In this document: piece by piece, positions 42,070 through 52,300 of the stretch
Layout of the letters: each line of letters opens with the position of its first letter
Numbering within the stretch: the stretch's first letter is position 1
Virus record (IMG/VR): IMGVR_UViG_3300020220_000020
Span: 30,491-94,490 of that record
DNA: 64,000 bases
Source of the DNA: a virus
Direction: 5' to 3' (one strand)
Position numbers and translations under genes: made by a program
The notes under the pieces: generated by a model
The model's database searches: none
What the model saw: only the letters and a program-made list of their open reading frames with translations
What the model was told of the DNA's origin: nothing

Positions 42070-43575
42070 ATGGCAGATTTAGTTGCAAAAAACATATTGT
42101 CGCCTTCGGGTGGTGAGGAGTTTTTTCCTGATCAATCTGTTTTAGTAACTTTTGATAACATAAGCTATCCGGACGACCAATTTTATTTTGATCTTTTTGT
42201 AACTTTAAATTATGATGGGATAGATAATTCCAATTGGGATTTTATAGCAAGACTTCCAATAGGTGTTCGCGAATATGAACTTTTTTTTAAAAAACCTATT
42301 TTTGGTAATAATATTAGACTGGCTACATGTGGTGTTTCTAGAAAGGGCATAAGATCAATTAAAAATGTTATGCCAAGGTCTTTTTCTTTTCGTCCTAGAT
42401 TAGTAAAGGATCCAGTGCTAATCAATCCTGTTTCCAACAAATCATATTCAAATACTATAGAAATTTTGATAGACAATTCTTATTTAAATTATTCTGAAAA
42501 AAGTAACATAAGATTTTATTCTTATTTTTCTTCTAACTTTTTAGGCATATTAAATTCCCCAATAGCCGAGAGGGTTGATTCTAGTATTTCTCAAATAAAA
42601 TGGAACATAGCAGATCTTCCCAACTCTGATGATTATGAAATTTTATGCTATTATTCGGACGATTTAGGGAACAGATCTTCGGATGTTGTAATTAAAAATT
42701 TAAACATAACAAATCCTGGACTTTGCATAATTGACACGGAACCTCCACAAACTGCTATAAAAATACAAAATGATTCTGAATACATATCAGATCCAAATGT
42801 ATCAATAAAGCTTTATAGTTATGATGACACAACTGGAATAAATGGATTTGTTTTTAAAGAACTTAGATTTAATGAAGAAAATGAAATACAAGAAGTAAAA
42901 AAGTCTGAACCAAGAAATTATGATATTAACAATTTTTATACTGTTTTAGATGAAGATGGTAAAACCTACATAGGTGCTTTGGTTGAAGATGTAGCTGGTA
43001 ATAGAACTGATTATTCACTGGAGTATAATTCTTCACTTACTTATAACATAAATTATTTTAGATCAAGTAACCTTAATATAGAAAATTTTAATGTAACTGC
43101 TTCATCTTCAGATGGTGTTTCGGCGTATTTTGCAGTAGAAAAAAATGGTTTATATTATTTGTATAGGAAAACTGAAATATTTACTATGGTAAAGGAGCTA
43201 CCTTTGCCCTGTATCGCCATAAAAAACTCTGCAGACGACGTTGTAATGTCTTTTGAGAACTCTAATAGGTCACTTGAAATAAAAAGATTTAGTAATAATA
43301 CTTTATTTGAAATATTTAAAAGTAGCTCAAAAAACACCATGTGCAATTCAATTGAATTTTATAAAAATAGTTATTATCTTGGTTGTGATGATGGCTCACT
43401 TTACAGGCTTAACGCATCGTCTGTTTCTATTGTCGCAGACATTAGTACATTTAAAAAGCCAATAAGGCTTATTGAAAAAACAAAAAATAATGTAATGAAT
43501 ATATACGTTAATTTAGGGGCAGAAATATATTCTTTTGATGGACAAAACATAGTCAGGAGCGATATATTAATATGA
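42070..43575 (+). CDS. Ig-like domain appendage protein, 501 aa
   Basis: The N-terminal NILSPSGGEEFFPDQSVLVT matches the start of the Kre9/KNH-type Ig-like domain (l-x-P-x-G-G-E-x-w-x-x-G-x-x-x-x-I-x-W). A second Ig-like domain follows at about residues 105-215. A third follows DTEPPQTAIKI, with the typical 'd-x-x-G-i-x-g-f' pattern and an EDVAGNRTDYSL end (about 225-330). The remaining 170 residues look like part of a small propeller (NSIEFYKNSYYLGCDDGSL). The likely role is a stalk or adhesion segment of a tail appendage. It has the best ribosome binding site among the appendage genes. Its stop overlaps the next start by ATGA. Confidence 0.65.
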   Translation: MADLVAKNILSPSGGEEFFPDQSVLVTFDNISYPDDQFYFDLFVTLNYDGIDNSNWDFIARLPIGVREYELFFKKPIFGNNIRLATCGVSRKGIRSIKNVMPRSFSFRPRLVKDPVLINPVSNKSYSNTIEILIDNSYLNYSEKSNIRFYSYFSSNFLGILNSPIAERVDSSISQIKWNIADLPNSDDYEILCYYSDDLGNRSSDVVIKNLNITNPGLCIIDTEPPQTAIKIQNDSEYISDPNVSIKLYSYDDTTGINGFVFKELRFNEENEIQEVKKSEPRNYDINNFYTVLDEDGKTYIGALVEDVAGNRTDYSLEYNSSLTYNINYFRSSNLNIENFNVTASSSDGVSAYFAVEKNGLYYLYRKTEIFTMVKELPLPCIAIKNSADDVVMSFENSNRSLEIKRFSNNTLFEIFKSSSKNTMCNSIEFYKNSYYLGCDDGSLYRLNASSVSIVADISTFKKPIRLIEKTKNNVMNIYVNLGAEIYSFDGQNIVRSDILI

Positions 43576-45119
43576 CAAATGAAGAAAACTATTTAAATTT
43601 AGAAATATATGGCAAAAAAAATGAATATTCTTCTACTATAGAGGGTAAAAATCCTATTTTTAGAATAAGGTACGATAAAGAAAATGTAAACTCTTTTTCA
43701 AGCAATATTTCTGGGTATATAAAAGCAAAGTTTTTAGTAGAAAATTCTAATAATTTTATATATTTAAATGGATATTTTTATGATAAAAATGGAAATGAAT
43801 TTAAAAAAGTTGAATATTTATTAAGTGGTAATAATATATACAACATGTACTCTTACTTTAAGAGTACTCCTGGCATAGGAATCAGAATAGAAACTTCAAA
43901 TCTTAGTTTTCTTTTTAGTGACTTTAAGCAGTATGAATCTGTTTATTATAATGGTTGGTATTATATATGTGCTTCTAAAGGATCCTTCCAAAAAAATTCT
44001 TATAGATCTGCTTTTTTAGGATCTTCTACATTTGATAGTTCTTTATATTATGACATGTTCTACACTATGTCTGACATTAATTCTCAGACATATCTTCCAA
44101 GCGAATTTAAAAATAGTATTGGCGGTTACCTTTCTGATGGAAATGTTTTTGGAAATAGTTTTTTAATAGAAAACATGTACCCAGATTCTATAAATATAAG
44201 TATTCATGATCATGGTATATCTGATGGCCTTCAGCAAGGTAGTGTTATTGAAATAACAATAGATGAAGAAATAATGTCTGTTGAATTTATGAGAGCTGAG
44301 CAGCAGGGTAATATTGCTTTTTTTAAGATAATAGAAAGAGGCCTTTATTTTACTCCTATTCAGGGCCATATTATAAATTCTAAAGTAAAAAGAAATGATA
44401 AAACAGATATATTTAATTTTACATTTGATGAGTCTGGTCAGTATTTTACTCAGTTTAGATGTCTTGGTTTAAATATTAATGCTCAACAGGGTGATTTCGT
44501 ATGCTCAAACATATCTGCAAGATTTTCATGGGAGTCATCTCCATATTATACATATGATTTTGCTTTTGAAATACCATTATTTGAGAGAGTTATTTCAAGT
44601 AGTATATCAGGAAACAATTTTTCAATTAATGTTAACGAACTCTTGAAGGATTTATTGCTTTCAAGGTTTAATTCTAATTCAGTTTTTTCTCCATCACTTC
44701 TTGTTGGTATGCCTATAGTTGTTAATTCTACTGATGGCTCTTCTCATAAAAGATATATATCTAGTTATAACTCATCAACAAATCAAATTATTTTTAATGA
44801 ACCACTTCCATTTTCAATATCAATTAGTGATCAGGTTATTTTTGGTCCATCTCCCTCTAGGTCTTCAGTAAAAGGTATATCTATGGATGAAAGCTCAGAT
44901 CCTAGATTTAGTGGCTTCCTGGGTGTTGTTAGATATCAGGCAATAGGTGCATTGCAAAATATTTTATTACCAATACCTCCAATATTTACACAAAGGTATT
45001 CATCAACCATAAAATCAATGGATACAATTTATATTTGGATTAAACGAGTTATTAAAAATAATAATATAAATAATTTCGACCAAAGACTTTTTATGAATTT
45101 TGATTGCGAGGTAAATTAA
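43572..45119 (+). CDS. beta-rich appendage protein, 515 aa
   Basis: Not a recognised family. It is beta-rich with Ser/Tyr/Asn turns and no membrane segment. Two parts resemble the small beta modules of the neck proteins. One runs from about residue 216 (LQQGSVIEITIDEEIMSVEF). A clearer one at 44697-44850 reads VGMPIVVNSTDG, ISSYNSSTNQIIF and SISDQVIFGP. This reuse suggests that the module is a general virion building block. The likely role is a joint or wedge near the appendage base. The gene is coupled upstream by ATGA and separated from the next gene by one base. Confidence 0.6.
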   Translation: MTNEENYLNLEIYGKKNEYSSTIEGKNPIFRIRYDKENVNSFSSNISGYIKAKFLVENSNNFIYLNGYFYDKNGNEFKKVEYLLSGNNIYNMYSYFKSTPGIGIRIETSNLSFLFSDFKQYESVYYNGWYYICASKGSFQKNSYRSAFLGSSTFDSSLYYDMFYTMSDINSQTYLPSEFKNSIGGYLSDGNVFGNSFLIENMYPDSINISIHDHGISDGLQQGSVIEITIDEEIMSVEFMRAEQQGNIAFFKIIERGLYFTPIQGHIINSKVKRNDKTDIFNFTFDESGQYFTQFRCLGLNINAQQGDFVCSNISARFSWESSPYYTYDFAFEIPLFERVISSSISGNNFSINVNELLKDLLLSRFNSNSVFSPSLLVGMPIVVNSTDGSSHKRYISSYNSSTNQIIFNEPLPFSISISDQVIFGPSPSRSSVKGISMDESSDPRFSGFLGVVRYQAIGALQNILLPIPPIFTQRYSSTIKSMDTIYIWIKRVIKNNNINNFDQRLFMNFDCEVN

Positions 45120-45120
45120 T

Positions 45121-46320
45121 ATGCCATATTCATTTGACAGGACATTTGCATATCAATTTGATCAGAGTCTTAGTCCATATTCTTATTTTATAAATTCCAT
45201 ACCAAATATTACTGCTTTTAATGCGGATAGTTCTTCAATTGTAACAGATATTGAATATGTTTCTAGCTCAAATAATAAAAATAGTATTTCTATGAAGAAC
45301 GGGGTTGAGTACAAGATTATTGTTGATTCTTTGAGCAAAAAATATTTTGGTCCTTATCCAAATAGTTCTTCCGGTACCGATTGGGTTTTTTGTATTGACT
45401 ATTTTTCCACATCTTTTGGTTCTATAGTTGCCAATCAGCAGTCTGTTACAAGAAGAAGAATGCTTGCTTGTCAAGCTAGGGTTTCTCTTGATGCTTCAAC
45501 AAACGAGTATGTGATATTTAATGATGCATCTTCAAATAAGTTTAGTGAATTTTTTATATTTGAAGAATCAACTGACAATCCAGATATAAGCTCCATTCAT
45601 TTTTGGATTAGAAAAAACAATTCATCAGAATATTACAAATTTAAAACAGAAAATTTTTCCGTCAACAAATGGACAAATCTTGTTATATCTATGGGTCAGC
45701 CTGCAATTCCAGAGCCAGGTAATAGCGATCCTACAGAGTCTTATTTTTTAAAAATTTATGTTAATTGCCAAGAATTGACATACTCTATATATGGAGAGGC
45801 TCCTTCTCAGTATTCAAATACAGTAGAATATTTTTCCTTACCATCTCCCGAAAACTGCTTTGACTTTGTTCTAAACTCAAGATGTTTTGGTGATTCTTTT
45901 AGGAGTGTACGTCTTTCTAGTCTTATTAATGAGGTTTCTTGTTTTAATAGAAGATCTGATGATTTTGAAGACAGACCATATTTTACAGAAAAAGACGTTT
46001 TTGATATTTACAATTATGGGATAGTTACTAATATGTTTGACACATATAAAGTTACTGGTGGTAAATTTTTAATTAAAAGTTCTATACCTTCAACTGTTAG
46101 GGTATTGTGCGCTGAAGGGTCTTCAGAAGGTCAATATTTGGGTTTAAGTGATGGAAGATTATTGGAGTCAAAGGAGTCGGTATGGCAATATTCGAAATTA
46201 CTTAATAGCCAAGAGTCTTTAAATAGTATAAATGTTATTGGCATAACAAATAACTTTTCTACTGTTATTGTTCCTGGTTCTGGAATTAAATTTACTGGAT
46301 CAATAGTTGAATTAGAATAA
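45121..46320 (+). CDS. concanavalin/LamG-like appendage protein, 399 aa
   Basis: Residues about 85-295 look like a concanavalin A-like jelly roll. An N-terminal strand (WVFCIDYFST) is followed by ISSIHFWIRKN, VNKWTNLVISMGQP, FLKIYVNCQELTYSI and the diagnostic end FTEKDVFDIYNYG. That ending corresponds to the 'l-t-x-x-e-I-x-x-i-Y-n-x-G' ending of LamG/Laminin_G_3 domains. Such domains bind glycans or act as structural caps in phage fibres. The last 90 residues resemble a propeller strand set. No catalytic residues can be argued. Confidence 0.6.
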   Translation: MPYSFDRTFAYQFDQSLSPYSYFINSIPNITAFNADSSSIVTDIEYVSSSNNKNSISMKNGVEYKIIVDSLSKKYFGPYPNSSSGTDWVFCIDYFSTSFGSIVANQQSVTRRRMLACQARVSLDASTNEYVIFNDASSNKFSEFFIFEESTDNPDISSIHFWIRKNNSSEYYKFKTENFSVNKWTNLVISMGQPAIPEPGNSDPTESYFLKIYVNCQELTYSIYGEAPSQYSNTVEYFSLPSPENCFDFVLNSRCFGDSFRSVRLSSLINEVSCFNRRSDDFEDRPYFTEKDVFDIYNYGIVTNMFDTYKVTGGKFLIKSSIPSTVRVLCAEGSSEGQYLGLSDGRLLESKESVWQYSKLLNSQESLNSINVIGITNNFSTVIVPGSGIKFTGSIVELE

Positions 46321-46321
46321 A

Positions 46322-49300
46322 ATGATACCTATAGTCAAAATAAACGGTTCTTCTGATATATTAAGTGGGGTTAGGTGTAGGCCTAATGATGTTCATATTA
46401 GTTGGTCTTTTTCAGATTACGCTAGCATAAATTTTGAATCTTTAAAATTTGATTTAAGGATTAGTGGATCTAGCGATAATCACGGAACTAATAGTTTTGA
46501 AGGAGACAGGTTTAGTATATCTAATTTTTCAGCCTCAGTTGGTAGCTATATATTCTCTCCATCTTTACCTTTAGGCAGAAATCTTCAATACTTTGGTCAA
46601 ATAAAGTTTTATGACAATAATTCTTCTTCTAATTGGGTTTCTTTTATACTAAAAGTTAATCACACTCCATTTGTCATAGATGCAAAATATTTAAATTCTA
46701 CGTTTAGTATTGATAATGATTTAGTTATTGATTTCCAAAAAAGCAGAGAAGAAATTTCTGTTGAAATAAGTTGGTTTAGAAATAATGTTTTGCAAACTAA
46801 TTTGAAAAATTCAAAAATTGTTCCATCCGGTAGAATATCATATAATGATATATGGTATGCTCAGATACTGGCTTTTGATGATCTTGAAGCAGGAATAGCT
46901 GTAAGTCTACCAGCTGTTCAGATTAAGGCAGAGACTCCTGTAGTAAGTTACTTGCAAATACTTCCTCCTGATCCAGTTGAAGAAGACATACTTGAGGGAT
47001 CATATTCTCTTATAGAAGGATTGCCTTCTGGTTCTTTTGGAGATGTAATTTTTAATGATGCAAGTGAAATTAAATGGTATGTTAATGACGAGCTTATAGA
47101 GACGGTAAATAACAGAAAATTTGTAAGATTAAATTTAAGACAAGATGATGTTGTCTACTTTACTGTGAGACCTGAAAATTTTTCTAACTTTGGTTCAGTT
47201 GTAAAAAGTGAATCAAAAATAATACAATCTTCTGGTTATTTTGTTTTTGACATGTCAATAGATGGCAAATTCTCTAATCCAGTGGTTTCTAGTGACCAGC
47301 CTGTGATAAGATGGAAGTTAAAAAAACCAGGAAATAAAAATCCTAACTTTTTTAAAATTATAATAGGTACAAGAGATGGATCTAATGATATCTTGTCATT
47401 TATAGGTAAATATGAAAATGATTATTATACCATTCCTGCCCAAGCTCTAAAGCCTGGTGCAAGATATTTTGTATCTATTTCTGTTTCTTATGATGATAAA
47501 AATTTTAGAAATTTTGGAAAAATAAATTTCTATTTCTCAGGTAAATTTTGGAAAGAAAATGTTTCAAACCAAGTAGGGTATACTCTCTTATTAAAATCAA
47601 AAATTCACAATGTCGGTTCTGATGAGCCAAGTCAATTAGCTGGATATTCTATGCAATTTTCAGACGGTGTATTTTATTATGAAGTTATAGAATATTTGAA
47701 TAAGACTTTGGTTATATTTGACACTTCTTCAAAAATAGAATTTACCAATAATAACGCTCAGTATCACGAAACTTTAATTGGAGTAATTGGTAATAGATTC
47801 TTTCTTTTTGTTAATGGCGTTAAAAAAATGGATTCAACATATTTGGTTTCTTCTTCTACGCAAAAGTTCATTACTTTAAGATCAAGACCAGATGGAGAAA
47901 AAGAAGTTGCACTAGAGGTTGAAAAATTAAATATAAATGTTGATGGCATATTTGAGCCTGGAGTTTCATCCATATATGCCGCTCAAAGTTTTGAAGAAAG
48001 AGCATTTTTTCCAGAAGGCTTTATATCTTCGATGGCTGCCAAAGATAATCACTTTATAGTTTCCGTAAATTCTTTTAACTTTAAAGAGTCTTCTAAGCTT
48101 TACAAATTTACTCCTGATCAAAATTTTATAGATTTTAATCTTAATTCGACACAAAATCAGTACTCTAATATATCAGTTGACAATTTTACGTTTAATGGTA
48201 TAGAGTTGTCTCCCAATGGTAAAAAACTGTCTATATATCATAGTAGGGGTATAAGTATATTTAACGACTTACCAGTATTCGGATGGGACATAAATACTCC
48301 GTGTAGCTCTGTTGTTGATTTAGAAAAAGATGGATGGAATCTTGTCTCTTCTTCTCCAAGGTCCTTTAGAGTTGAATCTAGCTGCTTTGAGTTTGATACC
48401 AGTTTCGCAAATAATGGTAAAACTTCATTTAACATATTTTCTGGTTCTGTTTCTGTAGCAAAAATTGAAAAAAACAATTTTTTTAATATTGTTGATTACT
48501 CAATGTCTTATCAAAACAATATTTTGTCCATAACAAAAATTTCTGGTTCTGATGAATATATAGATTCTGTATCGATTGATCTTTCTGGTAAGAATATATC
48601 AGACATGGTTAGTATATTAAAGAACATAAACATAAGTTCTTTACCCGATAATAATATCCCATTTGGTGTTTTTTATGAAATATTTTTAGTTGAAAAATAT
48701 TCTGGTATACCTTGTAGCAGGATAGCTTCTTTTAATGATTCTATTTTTGATTTTATAGATATATTGATATCTGATTTTGAAGATTCTTTCGATCCATACG
48801 CTGCAAATGCATATTCCAGTATAAATAATTCCTATTCCTATCTGTCTCAAAATTTTGCTGGAGATCAATGGGATACACTTGCTTCTAATAAAATCGGATA
48901 TACATTTAAATTTGATGTTCAATCTCTTTTGGCAGAAGATGGTTTGAGTCCAAATAAGCTAAACCATGATGGATCTTTTGGTATATATTTAAATGATGGA
49001 AGTTATAAACTTAAAATAGATACTTTGCCTGATTCATTAATTGTAAATGGAATAAAGTCATCAAATATTGATCTTTCTTCAAACTTTTCATCATTTCATG
49101 TTGCTGTAAAAGATGGCAAATATAGACTTTTTAATAAGAATGTTGACGGATGGATTGCCATTGACGAAGGAGACATGGAATCTGTTAATGTTTCTGGAAT
49201 AGATAAGGACAATATATCTTGCAGTGCAAGATCTGGTAAAAAAGTAATATTTTGGGAAGAATCAAATTCAGATGGCAAATTAATAAAATTTATAATTAAA

Positions 49301-52300
49301 ATACCAGGTGGACCATGGTCTAGTCCCGCTATAGCTGTTGGTCCTGACTACTACGCATCAAAACCTTCTAGTTGTATAGATAGTTTTGGAAACGTTCATT
49401 TGGTGTTTGAGATATACGCTAATAGTAAATCTGACATAGGTTACTCTGTGTATAAAAATGGTAAATGGTCAACTCCAGTAAAAATAGTTGATCAGTCTGG
49501 ATCTAGTATTGGCCCCAAAATACTTGTAGATGAATATAATAATATGTATATGTCTTGGATTGATAAAAAATTTGGAAAGTCAGATATATTCTTTTGCCAG
49601 TATAATTTCTCTCAGTCTAGATGGCTAAGTTCTGGTTTTTCTGGTTTTGATTCACAGGTTTCCAGTTCGGAAGTAGAAGTTTCTAATATAGATCATGCTT
49701 ATAAGGCTGGAAATTATTTTGTTGTTTGGAGTGAAAAGAATATATTTGGAAGAAAGAAAATAAAACTTGCTAGATACAATTCTGGATCAAAGTCTTGGAA
49801 CAGTGCCCACTCTGGAGGAACAGATTTTGATGTAAGTAATATTGATAGCAAACAGGCAGATTTTCCAAGTATCTGTATAGATTTTGACAATAATGTTCAC
49901 ATTGTATGGCAAGACATTTTGAATGGATTTAATAGAATTTATTACAGACAGATATCACCTGGTCTTTCTTCTCTTACTGTACCAAAAATTATAACTTCCG
50001 TTTCTTACAATTTTGATTGTGTAAGGCCATATTTGTCTCTTATTGATGATATAACGGATCCATATACATCAAAAAATGGAGATTTGGTATTAAATTTTTA
50101 CAAACCAAGAAATTACAGTGTTGATCCGTATAATCAAGAAATAAATTCTTCGTCAATAGAAAATTCAATTCAAGAAATATATACCGCAAGATGGTCTAGA
50201 GAATATAGAAATTGGCTTTCTTCTGGAAGTAAAGTAGAAGAAGAGGGAGGGTATGACACTAGAATAGTTCTTCCTGAAACAAGGTATGTGAATTTATTTA
50301 CAAGTCCAAAATCGATTGAGGATATACAGGACATATTTTATCTTGGTATTGATTCCAACATAGAAAATTCGTCAATATATTTATATAATATAAAATATGA
50401 TTTATCTTTTAATCCAGGTGCTTATTCTGTAGGTATTGATTCTTATTCTGGTTTTGATCCAGACGAAATTCTAGTTGCAGATTTGAATAGAAAATCTTTA
50501 ATATTTGGTTCCTCTTCAAACTCAATTTCTGGAAAATTGAGATTTAAAAACATAAAGTTTAGTTTTTCTGAAAGTAGGGATCCATTTTATATTGATCTAA
50601 TTGGTCCCACTACATATAATTTACCAGACATAAATTATGTATATGCAAGGCCTAATAACTATGGTGATGTTTGGACAAAAACACTTAAAAATATAATATT
50701 TGTTTCTGCAAGAAAAAATTTAGTTTTTGATTCTTCTGATATTAAAAACGACAACATAACGCATTTTGTTTCTTCTTCTGGATTTACAAAATCTGACAAT
50801 ATTAATTGTTTAAAGTTTGATTCATTTGGAAATATGATTGTTAGTGTAAAGCAAAAATTACTTTTTTCAAATGATCATTTTAGATTCTTTGTATTAAATG
50901 TTACAGGAGAAGGCTCTAGTGTACTAAGTAAAAATTTCAACTATATACTTGAATTTAATGATAATTTAGTTTTAATAAGTGATTCTGATATTATTGTAAT
51001 TAAAAACTATAAAAATTCAATAATACAAAAAATACCTTTTATTGATCCATACGAATCAGATAATATATTTTCTATAAATTTGACTTTAGGAGAAAATTTA
51101 GAGATAGTTAGATATCCACTTTCTTCAATTTCAGCTAGTATAAATAAAATTTATTCTGCTTCTTCTGATCAAAACTATTTATGGATATGCACAAATGCTG
51201 GGGTCTATCAAATAGATTCTAAGTTAAATTCAAATTCTTATGTTCAGCAATTTTCTGATGAGCTAAACTTTAGTTATCCTGCGATCTCGGTAGAATGTGT
51301 CGATGACAATCTTAGATTTTTTGCAACAAGCAATAAAATATTTCTATCAAGTGGTTCTTCTATAAAATCAGTTGATACAATCGCAAGATATGTTGGAATA
51401 CAGGGATCTGACAAAGATTTCTTGCAGGACGCAGAACTATTTAATATTAATGACATAAAATCCGTAAAGTACATAGATAGTAAAAATTTATTAATTGTTT
51501 CTTCTAACTATATATATAGACTTATATTTAAAGACATATATTCTTATCAGACAGAATACATACAAATTTTTGATAGATCAAATATAAATATAGTTTTTGA
51601 TACAAATGTTGAACAAGTTCAAAATTCACAATCCCTATCTGAGCCAAGACAAAAATTTGTTTTTCCTCCCGTTCAGGATGACGGTGAAGGTAAATATTAT
51701 GTTGAGGTTTATTTGAATAAAAAGAGAATAACCAGAGGTTATAGAATTAGCACTAAATATGGAATTATATATTTTGAAGATAAAATACTGCCAAATGATG
51801 AGGTATATATAAAGGTAAGAAAAGATATAAGAATTTACAATGATTATTCTCAAAATAGAGCTGAGATAGAGGCATTCGGACCAAAGACATTTAGTGTGGA
51901 AAATCTTATAACTCAAAATAATTCTATATATTCAGTAATAAGTGATGGGGTGACCGACGCGATTACTACAAGAAATGAAATAATTAAATTGCCATACGAT
52001 GAGGTCACTATTGATAAGGAGCCCCCTATTGCTAAACTTAGATACGTCGAACAGGTTGGTCCTAATACAATTAAACTTCAGTTTATAAAGCTAGAGGATG
52101 TAGATGGTAATTTGGTTGATTATGATAAGGTCAGTGGTATATCTGGAATGGTTATATCTAATTATGATAATTTTACCTCAGACGGAACAAACAATAAGCC
52201 ATTCGTTCCTTTCCAGGAAGAGTTTTTATTTGATGTAGATCTAGGCTCTTCTTCTGGATCTGTGTCCGCTAATCTTCCTCAGGGTGTTATTGGCAGATGT

